A DNA stretch of 64,000 nt from Jaapia argillacea MUCL 33604 (GCA_000697665.1 KL197719.1:691968-755967), one strand, 5' to 3'. Positions 48,505 to 61,258 are shown, numbered from the stretch's first letter. The notes: a model not told the origin generated them from the letters alone. Program-made: numbers and translations.

Positions 48505-50197
48505 TTCTGAAACGGTTCTTAGGTCATATAATTGTAATCCAGATTGTGACAATTCAGAGAGTGTATGTAACCCAATGAAGCGTCGGGGATAGATAGAGTG
48601 TGGTATGCTCCAAGAGAGAAAACCTTAGACCCTTGGAGTACCCTGAGCATCAAGTTGGAAGGTGGGCGAAGTCAATTTCCTGGAGCCGTTCTCAGTGGCG
48701 GATGCCGGTTGAGGATCTCCCTCCTTGCCATTGGCTGTCGGGCCTGCTACACCACTTGTTGCGGAAACATGGAACGATGTATTCAACGGTCTTGAATCCG
48801 GGTGCCGATCTCAGTACCACTGGCGCTTAAGCTTAATATTTATGGACGCATGGCATGAGGATTTCTGGTCAACGACGCACCCTTCGGCGATGATAAACAT
48901 AGTTCGCTCGCAGCGAACAGCAGGGATTATGGACCCGGGAGGCCGACATGATGAAACGAGGTTGAAGAATGTTCGTTATTGTGGAGTCGAAGCTGAGCGT
49001 CGTGTCAGTATAATACTGGCAGGTGTTGAGTGAGCAAATCCCGGTCTGCGGAAACGGCATTCCTGCTTGGGCCTCGAGGTACCTCAAGGAGGTAATGAAG
49101 AAATAAACTCGTCAAATGGAAACACGGGGATCATTGCAGAACATCCCGTTCCTTGCAAAGGTCTTTCTATGTATACCAAATATGAGCCATGTCGGCACCC
49201 CTGCCATTCGGGTTTCGACCCAGGATGTCCGATAGTAACGCAGAATAGAGGGGGACTCGCAGGTCCCCGAGATACAGCGCTGGCGCTCCGAGTCATTTGC
49301 AAGAAACCCCCAGGCGTAGAGATGGATGCTCCTCAACGAATATCGAACCTGGACTTCAGGTTCAGGTCGGATATCCGGCCATCACAGCCGTGTTGGATGT
49401 ATGACGGGAGGTTCCAAAATTCACCGGCTAGTGATACATTAGATTGGCGGCCGAGCGTCAGAATCCCGTTCCATAGATGAAAGCAAGGAGGTGCAGCCAG
49501 TAAAGCTTGAGGAAGAAGCGAACGGAAGCCAGCTATGACTTCGAGACCCAAAATAGCCGGCTGCCGGTTAACTTGGTCCACCACTTCGGCTACTTCTCCA
49601 ACGAGATCTTGCTTCATCGTACCGAGTTGCACATCACAGGGGAATACCAGCCCTCTTCATATCGCTATGTGCAACAATCCAGGGTCGGCTTCTTTGTCGA
49701 GCTTGGCTATGCATGTGGCTGGCTCGTTGTAAGCGTCATCCGGACTATCAGACATCGTCATTACCCTCAGATCCTTCAAGGCTTCGGTTCATCGCTCATA
49801 CGAAAGATCTTCGACCAACCATTGGTCACCCGCTCAGGCTGCCATTGCACGATGGGGGAAGAAGCTCCAACCAGCCGATGATTCGGAACACCGTCATCTT
49901 CTCAGTCACCATCCTTAATTCCTTACGGACGAAGGGTGGCACCCACCACTCATTCACCGAGAAGCTGAAGCACAAAATAGTTTGTTGTATGCAGGCAGAT
50001 TATTCTTCATCTCTCTAACCATTTGCGGAGCCCTGTGATCACCAACGAAGTGTTTCAATTGAACCTGCCGACCTTTCAATGGGCGGTATGGTGGACATCT
50101 CGCTTGATTCAGATACTGTATTCTCGTCATCCATCGTCATCCTCGATCGGCCAGTCCGGCGAAGATATCCGCTGGTTTGACGCAGCCGGAGGGCGAG
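48505..50197. other. 1.7-kb region without a supportable gene
   Basis: Contains scattered frames up to 137 codons on the plus strand (49067-49480) and 99 on the minus (49632-49333), overlapping each other. None has domain motifs or a clean set of introns. It may hold an unrecognised gene, a decayed gene, or only the 3' UTR of APA2 and the promoter of the Rds1-like gene. Confidence 0.35.
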
Positions 50198-50203
50198 TAT
50201 AAG
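50198..50203 (+). promoter_or_regulatory. TATA-like element of the Rds1-like gene
   Basis: TATAAG in the context GAGTATAAGAG, 58 bases before the predicted start codon. A focused TATA promoter fits a strongly inducible stress gene. Assigned by position and sequence only. Confidence 0.45.
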
Positions 50204-50260
50204 AGCTGGTCTGTGTTGTCCCAATCCACATTGTTCAGCAGCTCACTCACCCACATCACC

Positions 50261-51729
50261 ATGCTTTCCTTCACCCTCATTAGCGCCCTCTCTCTCGTCG
50301 GCTTTGCTGCTTCAGCTCCAGCAAACAACCCTCCTCCACCAGCAAATTTCACTCCTCCTGGAGGGTTGGGATTGAACACGACGCCTGTCTATAACGTCGT
50401 CTCAGATTTCGACTTTCAGTCGATTGTAAGTGGGCGCTCCTACTTGTCAGCGACGTCGCCTTGATGATCATTATAGAACCTGGCCTTAAACCAAGAGTAC
50501 ATTGAACTCGACCTCTTCCATCATGGGCTCGCACAATTCTCCGTTGCGGAATTTGAAGCTGCAGGTCTCGACGCTGAAGACCGCTTCTTAATCGAGTTCA
50601 TGGCCGATCAGGAGGCCGGTCATGCCATGCTCTTGACCAACATTCTTGGAGGTCAGTACAATTGTCGATGCTACTCTGGAGACATCCCTGAATTTTGTGT
50701 CAGGCCGCGGCGCGAAGCAATGCAACTACACCTACCCCTTCGAGACTGTTCGCGAATTCGTCGATTTCTGTCAAAAAGTGAATTCTGACTCTCGGCTGAA
50801 TTTGTTTTCATGCTAACTCCTTGCTAGCTTACTCGATTCGGAGAGTCTGGTGTCTACGGCTTCTTGGAGCATCTCGACAATCGCGCTAGCGCCGAGCTGC
50901 TATTGCAGTCTATCACCACCGAGGCTCGTCAACAGATGGTGTTCCGTCAATTCGAAGGGCTCTTCCCCATGCCTGTAAGTAAATTTTGTGTTGACCATAA
51001 CACCGCTAACCAATCTACGTCAGGTTTGGTTTGAAACTGGTATCACACAATCGATGGCATGGACCCTATTGGCTCCGTACATCACTCATTGCCCGTCGGA
51101 GAATCCTCACATCGAATGGCAGAACTTCCCCGCTTTGAACATCACAGTAAGCAGTGACAGCGAACGTTACTCGTGTTGCTAGCAGTACTCATTGATTTGT
51201 AGAATGATCCCACCGTTCAATTACTCGCCATGAACATCACCCCCGCCATTACTCACAACATGTCGACCCCTCTGACGTATCCCGGTAGACAAGTTGGGTT
51301 GTCTTGGGAAAATCCTGGCAAGACCGTTGGCTACGACGGCATGTACAAAACTTCGACTAGTGCTGGTGCTGCCAAGGTAATTCCCGCCCTCTTTTTTCTT
51401 CCATCCATTTTTCTTATACGTACTGTCCTTTTCAGTTTGTCGCGTGGATCTCGCAATTGAATGTCACATATACGCCTCTCAGTAACATCAGCGGCAACAC
51501 TGGTATGACGATTCAACCCGGTGGTACAGTTTTCGGTGGCAACACTGCTCCCATCGTGAATGGCACTATGTAAGTGCCATTTGGGTTGCTTGTGTTGACG
51601 TACTTCTAATATTTCCCAACTTATAGGTTTGTGTTGGTTACCGACCTTGATCTATTTGTCACTCCAGCAAACTTGTCTTTGTTGAATCCTCACGTTGTCG
51701 CTGGTCCCGCCCTCTACCAGTCTGGTTGA
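50261..51729 (+). CDS. Secreted Rds1-like ferritin-like stress protein
   Basis: Member of the fungal Rds1 family, whose founder in S. pombe is induced by stress and nutrient change; biochemical role not settled. Signal peptide MLSFTLISALSLVGFAASA. The ferritin-like four-helix domain starts SINLALNQEYIELDLFHHGL with the metal-ligand type Glu pattern, then IEFMADQEAGHAMLLTNILG (the second Glu...His motif), FETVREFVDFCQKLTRFGES, and TTEARQQMVFRQFEGLFPMP. Later come PGRQVGLSWENPGKTVGYDG and a beta-rich C-terminal part ending GPALYQSG. Several N-glycosylation sites (NITV, NMST, NVTY, NGTM) support secretion. About seven introns of 50-65 bases. The start gives a clean signal peptide. Confidence 0.93.
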
Positions 51730-52150
51730 AATGTCAATGAGGACCGCTTAGTTGGACTTTAATTCTGGACTTGTTGTTGGACCTTTTGTTTTCTTCGAAC
51801 TTTGATTTTCTTCTTGTTAATTTCGTGGCTTTCTTTGTCACATTCTTTCATCTTCCACTCAGACACAGCTATTCCGATTGCATTTGTCTTTCAGTAGTTG
51901 CAATCTCAGTTCATGGCCAAAATCATTGTTCCCGTTCCAAGGGGGGTTCACTGGAAGTTAGAAATCCAAGATTCCATGGGTGTAGTAAACTGTCACAAAT
52001 TCAAGCGTAACAAGTTCGACACTGTCACCAGATCATTCCAATACCAAACTGTTCGACAAACTGACATTCGACGATTGGTTGTACTTGGAAATACAGATCA
52101 TAAGAGAGAAAGTTCTTGGAAGTAGAAAGTGCGACATTACTACCATGTAG
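51730..52150. other. Short gap between convergent genes
   Basis: About 420 bases between the Rds1-like stop and the stop of the minus-strand gene. T-rich 3' UTR-like sequence; no gene seen. Confidence 0.45.
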
Positions 52151-53825
52151 TCAACCCTCAAGTATGTCGTGCTCCAGCCATTCGATAACGGCTTGGACTT
52201 CAATATCATCGGTCAAGTAGGTGGGGTACTCGGTGCGGAGTACTTCAAGGACACGCTGGCCAACTGCGGGTGTACACTCTTCAGCCCTCCCAAAACCCGA
52301 GAGGCAGCCTTTCTTATAGTCGTCATCCGACAAGCCAAGCATGGATGCAACGGTGCGTTCCCCATTAGACTCGTTTTGCACGTGAACGTACGTGCGCAAA
52401 AGGATGGGTAAGGCAATGAGGGTAGGCAACTCAGCCGTTATATTGACTAGCTCCTGCGCAAGGTCGAAGGTGCCCCCGCTTTTGCCAAGCTTATGGCCTT
52501 GGGTGGCCTCAAGGAGAGCAACAAGCGCGTTGGAGGCATCAAATGCCTCATCGACAGCCTCCCTTGCAACCTTGGTGACAGTTGCTTCAGCAGAGGGTTT
52601 GGGGAGCAAGGCAAGGAGATCGAAGAGAGCTTTGGCGTCTGCCGCAGCCGATGAGGAGACAACGGGCGTGGGTGGAGACGGGGGGCGGGACGGTGGGAGC
52701 TTCAGAGTGAATCTGGTGGGGGGAGGTGTAGTCGGAGGAGTGGTGGATGTTGCACGCGGCTTCTTGGTGGCGCTCGCGGGAAGAACTGCCGGGGCGGGCT
52801 GGGGGGACCCAACCGACTGAGATGGGACTCTGTGTGCCAATGCAACTAGACCTCGCCAGGTAAGCGAGATGAGGAGAGGAGCGAGTGATGGTTGGGAGGT
52901 TGGAGAAGCGGTGTACCGTGCAAGCGCCCGAGCGTAGATTGGCATAAGCACAGACAATGCGGAGATGGAGGGGTGCGGGCCAGAAACCTTGAGGCCAACT
53001 TTCACGGGGGCAACAGGCGGAGGCGTCTCGAGTGCTGCAATCAAAGGCATGATCTCGTTTTTGATCGCGGCAACGAGGGGGTTGACGACTCTGTTCACGA
53101 CAGACGCCAGTCCCTCGCGGACAGACTTGAGACCGTCACCCCGAATATCACCGTCTAAGCCCAAGCCAATCTCGTCAAACGTTTCCAGCAATTCGCCTGC
53201 AAGGGTGGCCAAGCCTATGGCATGGCTTTGGGTTGCATTGGGGTTAGGGAATGCAACAGACGGGGCTGGGGGATTGAGGAAGGCAGGGGACGACAAAATG
53301 GGAAGGAGATCAGACGAAAGGTTCGTCAATAGGACTGACAACGGGCGCTGGAGGCATCGAAAGATCGCGCGACGCAAATGTGCATTGTCCTTGGCGGCTT
53401 TAATTTCTCTGTCCGAATGAGTGAGACCTACGGGAAGTGTCGGCGATGGTTGGAGTCACTCACGAAGCGATCAATTCCCCCAGTGCACGGCCTCGCCCGG
53501 CTGGAATCGGCCTTCTACCCCCAAGAAAATCACCTGGTACTGCTGGTGTGGTGGGATGAACGAGAGCCCTAGACACTGCCTCGCTGAGCTTGAGACTAAG
53601 TGCCTCCAAGTAGGATCCATCTTGAACGAGGGTAGCCGTCGGGCAAGGGGCGGGAGTAAGCGATGGTGTACGCTTGAATGTCGCGAGAGAAAGCTTGTTG
53701 CGAGGGCGAGCACCACGGTCGGAGAGACCAATGGTCGAGTCAGGGTGAGGTGAGCTGGAAGGGGCGGGAGAAGAGGGGCGACTAGTTGGGCGGAAAAAGG
53801 GGGGTGTCTTCAAGGCATGCATCAT
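52151..53825 (-). CDS. Unrecognised protein, probably fungus-specific
   Basis: I do not recognise this gene. Two coding exons: 53825 to about 53461, starting MMHALKTPPFFRPTSRPSSP, and about 53407 to 52151. They join through an intron ending CAG so that ELIAS-EIKAAKDNAHLRRAIFRCLQ stays in frame, which supports the model. The protein is about 535 residues. It has a basic Ser/Pro leader, a helical segment (SVLLTNLSSDLLPILSSPAF, LATLAGELLETFDEIGLGLD, VVNPLVAAIKNEIMPLIAAL), a Pro/Thr-rich linker (about 52770-52660), a second helical part (ADAKALFDLLALLPKPSAEA, VNITAELPTLIALPILLRTY) and the end DDYKKGCLSGFGRAEECTPA then VQAVIEWLEHDILEG. No signal peptide or membrane helix is evident. Its helical-repeat feel suggests a scaffold, unproven. 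Confidence 0.75.
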
Positions 53826-55563
53826 TACTAGGATGTAAGAGGGTATCGATGAATGTCTAGAATCCGTATAGCTCTTCGTGTTGGATAGTCCGATGTCTAA
53901 TATTTCTATTCTTTTGTTGTTTCGAGAGGTGGCGACGGGGGCGAATTACAATTATCCCATGAGATGGGATGACAGAGATCTTTCTGTGGCACCGAAGGTG
54001 AGGTTGAGATGTTCTAAGGGGGTCTGTCGGTGTCGACGAGAGGGAATGCAAGGGGTCCGAGGAGAATTTTGTTTGTCTGGTTCGTGGAGCTAAAGGAATG
54101 CAGGATAAGGCTAACAGCGGCGTCATAGCTACCAGATGCAACTCACATTGTTGGATCAACGAATATCATAAGTTGTAGAAAGGTCGCAAGGTGAATTTGC
54201 GGTTTCGCAGAGCGAGCGAAAGAACAAGGGTAGGAGGAAACCTTGAGGAAACAACAAAAATTTTCGGGGGGAGAGAGGAGTGCTATATAGTCGTCCATAT
54301 TTCCATAAACGGAACCGACCAGGGCGAGAGGGGTCGCCCCGATTCTCCGTCCTTGTGCTCTGCCTGCATCAGCCCCACGCTTGCCCAAACATCCAATAGT
54401 TTTCTGGAACCGAGTGCAGAACTTCCGTGACTTATTTATCCTCTATTCGTGGTGCCCAAGTCCGAAGCCTTCTTGACTCAAGATCTGAGAGGTTTTTTAC
54501 CAGCCAATGGCAATCTGTGCTCCGGCCTGTCGAATGACCTTGCATCCAACGGAGCCACCTCTAGAGGCAATGAGGCGCTGGAACAAACGTTGCACCGGGA
54601 CAACTCTATCCAATACCCCACGAGGCTAGCCATAACCTGTATCCTTGCCAGATCTTCCGGCCTTGTGATAATTCCCTCTGCGGTGTTTTGTCCCGTTATC
54701 AATCGTGCGGTGAGCCCGGTTTGCAACGGATGGCTCGTCACCTGAGTACAGTCTGCGGTCTCGCAGTTGTCGTGTGACTACAAGAGATACAGACGTTCGC
54801 TGTAGAGCAGAATCTTGCACGAGGGATTTGGAATACCATCTGGATCAAGATGCGATCAATGTTTTTAAATATTCAACAACGTGAACTTCTGTGCGGTCTA
54901 TCTCCCCCGCCACGAAAGGTGTGGGGACAGATACTGAGTACGTTGGCTTGCTCAGGGTCAGACAACTCACACACCGAAGTGCCCATTGTACCCCAGCCCT
55001 GCCTATCCATCACACTAGATATCAGATACCTATTCATTTTTATTCTCACCTACTGCCGTTATCAGATCAAACATATATAGCACCCTTCCTGAGCAATCCC
55101 ACAACCAACCCCGGAAGAGACAAGTATAGCCATCGAATAACTCGGTGAATCTTGGCGTGCCTCGCCTCTTAACCCCCTCTCATTTGTCATTGAAGGGAGC
55201 TTGAGCCGATGAGAGACCCATTTTGCTGGAAGCCAGTGAGGGTCCGCGGATCACTTGTTGAATGATTCGATGACCAGACAACGCCTCGCAAACCAAAGGC
55301 TATCCTCAGAGGTGATCGCCAGGGCAAAGTCATCTATGACTTGGAGTCCTGACTCGACCGCCGAGTAGATGCGCGGAAATCACGGGAAGGCCATGCACTC
55401 CATGCCATGGGGAGAATAGGTTGAATTGTGATCGGACTGGCTTGTGTGGGATACCGATGTTTCTCTTCAGTGTGGGAGTTGTCTGTGACAAGACGTCACA
55501 TCACGTGGAGGTGATGGAGTGACATGCTGGATGGAGACTGGTCAGTTCATACCTGCACACAAA
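53826..55563. other. 1.7-kb region without a supportable gene
   Basis: Frames stay below about 100 codons and overlap on both strands. It should hold the promoter of the minus-strand gene and the leader of the small downstream gene. No inverted repeats, tRNA or other RNA gene recognised. Confidence 0.4.
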
Positions 55564-55890
55564 ATGTCGTCCAGTGCCACCAACCCGCTTCCCCTGGGCG
55601 ATACGCTTCGAGATCTCGCTCTACTGCGAGCTTCCAGTATCGATCTCTCCTCAGTGGTTTCTGCTCCACAAACATCAGCAGAAGTACCATCACCAGACCA
55701 CAATCATGAGGCTGATTTGGAAGCTTCCGTGACACGCTCGTTTGAATTTGTCAAGGAGGCAAGAACAGCGCTCAGAATTTTGAACAGGGAAGAAGTGGAT
55801 AAACAGGGCGCCAGAGTGGAGGAAGTGAGGAGCAAGATGGAGGATGCGGTCAAGGGGTTAGAGGCGGAGCAGCAGACATCCAGGAGATGA
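55564..55890 (+). CDS. Small 108-residue coiled-coil protein
   Basis: Unrecognised single-exon gene. I chose the ATG at 55564 (MSSSATNPLPLGDTLRDLAL) over the upstream in-frame ATG at 55522 because the upstream residues have no conserved feel. The first 50 residues are Ser/Pro-rich with LRDLALLRASSIDLSSVV. Residues about 55-105 form a long amphipathic, highly charged helix (ASVTRSFEFVKEARTALRIL then REEVDKQGARVEEVRSKMED) typical of a coiled coil. The protein could be a small subunit of a larger complex. Codon pattern and a clean helix argue that the frame is real, but a transcript would decide. Ends TSRR, TGA 55888-55890. Confidence 0.6.
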   Translation: MSSSATNPLPLGDTLRDLALLRASSIDLSSVVSAPQTSAEVPSPDHNHEADLEASVTRSFEFVKEARTALRILNREEVDKQGARVEEVRSKMEDAVKGLEAEQQTSRR

Positions 55891-56524
55891 ACGTCGGTCT
55901 CATCTGGAGAAGTGAGGGCCCCTGAAGTGAGTTCCCCTAAAGCGCAAGGTTTAGATCTGTCGTTGAAAGTTTCGCACAGAATGGTCAAGATTTGTCCCAT
56001 CAGCAAAGGCTGATCGGCTCGGCGTTTCGTAGTCACTTGTTTGCGTATCGGCGTTTTGCAACAATAGCACATATGCGGAGCGCTTACCGCAATGACATAT
56101 GTCACCTTCTGCGGATATTGCGAGGTCTTCTGTAGAGAATCGTCGTCGTCGTCGCAGGCACGCAATTCTTCCCAGTTGAACGTCTTCGGATTGTCCGGCG
56201 CGATCTGGACGTGATATATGAGCGCGAGCAGTGTCGAAGCAGCCGAGGATGTCGCTTAGCGAGTCTTATCGCGAAAACTCCTGGCAGATCCCAGTTATCG
56301 ACGGCCGTCAGAAATGGAAGCTCCGTGTTCCGAGACGTGAAAAACGTGAAGGGTAAACCGAGCGTAAGCTCCAGGAAAACGTGTTCGCCCGTCGTTGACT
56401 TTGATAAGAGGGACGCGACCACAACAGGTGTTTCCCACGACCCACGACCTGTTCACGACTTCCTTCTTCCTTTATTTTTCTTTTTGACGACCTCCCATAC
56501 GACGTCGGCGACGACGACGAGTTC
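55891..56524. other. Intergenic region upstream of the ABC transporter
   Basis: About 630 bases with short chance frames on both strands. The stretch near 56420-56520 is pyrimidine-rich, as in fungal 5' leaders. No motif claimed. Confidence 0.4.
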
Positions 56525-59500
56525 ATGATGGTCGTTAGTACCGCCATGGGAGTTCCTTTAGCCCTGGATGTAGTCCGGGTTGTATCCCCCGCGATTGTAT
56601 CCTTGTCGACATTGTCAATCATCTTTACTCGGGCATCTCCCCCGACTTCCCCCTCCGAAATCACCTCTGTCGTCGTCGCCACGCCTGTTCCTCGCCGTGC
56701 TTTGATATTAGCTCTACTTTCTCTATCTGCTCTCACGTATTTTCTCGATGGCCTCACTTACGTCGTTTTTGCTGTGCTCGATAAAGTCTGGCCGCAGCAG
56801 GTTGCTACTGGGATCAATACTGTCCTCGGGTTAGCTGCGTTCGGTGGAATGGCTGCCATAGGTGCATGGAAAGATATCAAAGGAATTGATGTCTGGTCTC
56901 GCAAGAGAGTGAAAGCCGCCATCTTCGCCGCGGTGGTATTGGATGTCGCTCTGATTGTGTTGTTGGGAGAGTCGGTCCATGTACGCAAACCTGGTGGGTA
57001 GCTTTCCTATCCGTTTTGCCATCTTCTGAAACACAAAAACGACATAGGATCTCCCAAAGTTCCAGAACTCCCAGAACCGTTCCCTATATCCATCTCTGCG
57101 CTCCTCCATCTGGCATTCCCCATCTTCCGAGTTTTGGTCCTGCTTCCCCTCTATTTTGCACTACTATACCCTCGAGTGGTCTTCAAGCCCGCACATCTTG
57201 GGGAGAGCGGCGAGACTCCCATTTCTACGTCTTCATTACTCCTACCTTCGGATGAAGGTGTCTCTACCTCGACGGGTTTATCCCCCTTGGCTTCTAAGAA
57301 CCAGTATGGCACTTTCCGCTCTGGGAGATCTGTCGCACCAGGATCTTCCCCAACAACCAGAACGCACACTCCCACTCCATCTCATATACAATTGCCACCT
57401 GTGAAGGTCAATTCACGTGTTTTCCCAATGCTGGATTCGCCACTCATTGGAGTTACTTCTCTTTCAGTCGTCTCAGCCGAAACAAGAGATATCCCCCGAT
57501 CCAACGTGGCACGAGATTTGGATTCGCCTCCGACACATTACCCCGTACCTCTGGCCAACCAAGAACTTCGGACTCCAGCTATTAGCGGTGTGTACATTGT
57601 CTTCTTCTATTTGATCTTTCCAGCTCACGATTTACATAGTCGATTTGCATCTTCATTCTCCTCATTGGTCGTTTCGTGAATGCTCTTGTACCTCTGATTC
57701 TCGGAGGGCTCGTGCGCATCTTCGAGGATGGCTCTGGTCGTTCTCCTTGGCCATATCTCTTTGCGTACGTTGGCATGAAGTTCCTCCAAGGAAGCGGCGG
57801 CTTGGCAGCGGTTCGCGATGTAAGTCTTGACTGGGCTAGTCCTTGCTACTCTGCTGAAGATCCGCATTGCAGACGTTGTGGGCGCCAGTTATGCAATACT
57901 CTGATCGAGGTAATGGCGTATTCCCGTCCACCGTCCCACTTCCATAGCTCACCTTGTCCAATTAGAAATGTCTCAATTGGCGTTTGATCATTTGCTCAAT
58001 CTGTCACTTGCGTTCCACACGCGCCGTAAGACCGGTGAAGTTTTGCGCATCCTTGATCGAGGTTCTGCCATAAATCGCACTTTCGAGGTACGTTCCACAG
58101 AGTTCGAATAGATGTCGAAGTTGACTGCTTTGTTCAGCTCCTATTGTTCAACATATGCCCAACTTTCCTCGATCTTTTCATTGCCCTCGGTATCTTCATC
58201 TGGAAATTCGACTGGACTCTTGCCGTGGTCATCTTCTTCGTAATGTTTGCATATGGTGAGTTCCTACCATGCAGCTTGCTAGAACTGGTGTTCTCAAATT
58301 TTCATGATAGTGGCTGCAAGCGTCATTCTCACTCAGTGGAGAACCAAGCTCCGAAGGCAAATGAACGACCGTGATGTGGTATGTAATCTGATATTCGTCG
58401 TCTCACCGTCATCCTCAAAGAGCCCGCTCTATTCAAGGTCACTCGCGGTATCCATACCGACTGTCTTCTGAACTACGAGACTGTGAAGTATTTCAACGGC
58501 GAGGAGCATGAGGGTAATCGTTATCGTGATGCTATTCGAGAGTACCAACAACTCGAGTACAGAGTGATCAGTACGTATCATATGTGAACTATCCTTCTGT
58601 GATTCACCTAATGGGTACACATAGCTTCTTTGAACCTCCTGAACTTGGTACAGAATCTCATCATCGTGAGCCCCTCCCCTCACCCATGATTTTACTGTCG
58701 TTGACTCGATCACTTTGATTTAGACCCTCGGCCTCTTGATTGGTTCCATCATCGTCGCTACCCGAGTGACAAGTGGCCAGCTCCATGCCAGTGACTTTGT
58801 TGTGTTCATCACATATCTTAGCCAGGTGTGGCTTAATCCTGTGCTATCTCCTTTCCTTGACTGAGCCCTATCCTAGCTGTATGGCCCCTTGAACAGCCTC
58901 GGGTATATTTATCGAACCATCAATCAGTCTTTGGTGGATGCCGAGAAATTGCTCCGCTTGCTGGATGAAGACACCGACGTCAATGACAAGCCCAACGCAA
59001 CCGAACTTGTTGTCACTGACGGAGAAATTGAATTTGGTGAAGTTCATTGGCATTATATCTATGGATCAAGTAATTCTCATCGTTACTGTGTGATAGACAA
59101 CGTCAACTTTTCCTACGACGGTCGTTCCACCGCGCTGAATGGCGTCTCGTTCAAAGTTCCGAAGGGATCATCTGTTGCTCTGGTTGGCGAGTCTGGTTCT
59201 GGAAAGTCAACCATTCTTCGACTGTTATACAGGTTCTATGACTTGAAGGATAGCGAAGGGCGCATCCTCATTGATGGGCAGGACATCCGTGACGTTACCC
59301 AAGCCAGCTTAAGGCGCGCGATCGGAGTTGTGCCTCAAGACTCTGTCCTCTTCAACCACACTATCGCTTACAATATTGGGTGCGTTACCATACGGCTGGT
59401 CTTCATTATTCCCTCTGACCATCTTCGGATAACAGTTATGGGAAGTTCGGTTCTTCTCCAGAAGAAGTCGAAGCTGCTGCAAAGGCTGCCCAGATGCATG

Positions 59501-60834
59501 ACCGTATCATCTCCTTCCCCGATGGTTATGAGACTAAAGTCGGGGAACGTGGTGTGCGCCTTAGTGGTGGAGAGAAGCAGCGAGTCGCTATTGCTCGCAC
59601 TTTGCTGAAGAACCCTCCGATTTTGCTGCTGGACGAAGCTACTAGGTGAGTTGCATACTTTCCATACCTTCCCTCATTTTTCACGAGGCATCTTTGCAGT
59701 GCTTTGGACACATCAACCGAGAAGGACATCCAGAAAGCTCTGCAAAACCTTGTTCAGGGTCGTTCATCGTTGTCGATCGCTCACCGTCTTTCGGTAAGCT
59801 ACATCTCCAATGCTACAATATTGCCTCCTATTCACCAGCCCATCTTTCAGACCATTGCCTCTGCAGATATGTATGTGTTCATTTGGTTGCATTCTCGCGG
59901 CGGAGTACTCATTGCACGCTCAAAATTTAGCATTCTTGTATTGAAAGAAGGGAAGATCGTGGAGTACGGCAGTCACAGCGACTTGCTCGCCCGAGGTGGC
60001 ATTTTTGCAACTATGTGGGCAGACCAAACTTCGGATGAACAATCTATTCCTGCGCCCGTGCCATTGCCCGCCCACGGCTATTCATTGGACCAAGAACCTG
60101 CACCCGTTGTCGAGCCCGAGGGGACGAAGGAAGTTCCCGAAGAAGTCAGAGATTTGTTGCCAGCCGATGAAGAAGTCGTTGAAACTCCTGAAGAGGACCT
60201 TGTTGACATCGCACAGACCGACAACATCGAACAGGGCCCGGTTTCAGAGGGCGACGTCCCCTCAAGCACGGTTCTCCCGCCTCCAAGCGCGGCTGTGGCC
60301 TTCCCCACCTCCGAAGACGATACCGCAGAACCTTCCGATGACCCTGAGCCTCAGGCTGCCGTCGCCTTCCCTGCTGTGGGTTTCCCTGTCACAGAGGATG
60401 CGCCAGTTGCTCCGTCGCCCGTCGCTTTCCCAGCCTCTGAGGAGTCATCCCAGAGGTCACATTCAGGCGGTGGAACTCCGGCAGTGCAGGCCCCCGGTGT
60501 CACGTTTGTCGCTGAAGTCGGGTCTCCTCCTTCGCGCACTGGCACGCCGGACCCAGAGTCAGAGCCGAAGCGCAAGAGGATCTCGTCCCAGAATTTCCAA
60601 CGCTTGGCAAGACGGATTTCTCTATCTCGACGTGCTGGCTCTTCTTCGTCATCCATTTTTCCGACTTTGAAGCGTGAATCATCTGTTACATCCACTCCGA
60701 AGGATGAGGGAGCAAGCAAAGGGGAGGGCACCATCAGCGCACGGGACGGCGAAAGCCCCACACCAAGTGTTGGTAGCGACACCGGGAAACTAAAGAAGGA
60801 GAAGAAGGAGAAGAAGAGGAAGACGTTGCTGTAA
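56525..60834 (+). CDS. HMT1: HMT1-type half ABC transporter (ABCB6/heavy-metal tolerance)
   Basis: Half-size ABC exporter of the HMT1/ABCB6 group; S. pombe Hmt1 carries phytochelatin-related metal conjugates across the vacuolar membrane. An N-terminal extra membrane domain of about five helices (from [20 protein letters not shown]; helices near 56530, 56700, 56820, 56920, 57120) precedes the six-helix core ([60 protein letters not shown]). The nucleotide-binding domain has [20 protein letters not shown], Walker [10 protein letters not shown] (about 59188), Q-loop [13 protein letters not shown], signature RLSGGEKQR (about 59559), Walker [13 protein letters not shown], and the His of SIAHRLST. 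All are intact, so the transporter should be functional. After the domain comes a roughly 275-residue acidic/proline tail with repeated VAFP motifs and a Lys/Glu end. About 16 introns. Confidence 0.94.
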
Positions 60835-61250
60835 TGCACGGTCACCTGCCATCTGCAGTCTCATTTTTTTGTTTCACCCAATCTCACGACATTCCAACGA
60901 CCTTATGCATTGTCTATACTAGTAATGACTTCCTCGACGCACATATTTTCATCCCCTACCATTACGTCGACCATCCCATATCTTGTTTCTGTTTCAGTTA
61001 GTCGTCTTTGCAACCATGTTAGTACTTTTGTATCGTCCTGTTTCTCGCCTCCTCCCTGTCAACGGAACACAGCACAATCAATCCTAGAGTTCATTTCATC
61101 TGCTTGCCTGCCGTACCTCCGTGGCTCCACATGCTGGAGAAGGAGTTTGATTCAAAAATCCCGACAACGCAGCGTGGAACGCCTCCTAACAGATTCTAGG
61201 CCCGGACCCATGACATCAATTTAGACGGAGCTTGAAAATGGGGATGGCTC
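60835..61250. other. Gap between ABC transporter and RRM gene
   Basis: About 415 bases of 3' UTR and upstream promoter sequence, T/C-rich. No gene seen. Confidence 0.45.
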
Positions 61251-61258
61251 TATATAAA
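61251..61258 (+). promoter_or_regulatory. TATA box of the glycine-rich RRM gene
   Basis: TATATAAA in the context GGCTCTATATAAACTTC, 133 bases before the start codon at 61391. A consensus TATA box fits a highly expressed gene with a short leader. Confidence 0.6.

Noticed and set aside
49067-49632. Overlapping frames of 99-137 codons on both strands.
   Set aside because: Both strands look equally plausible, no motif decides, and no consistent splice model was found.
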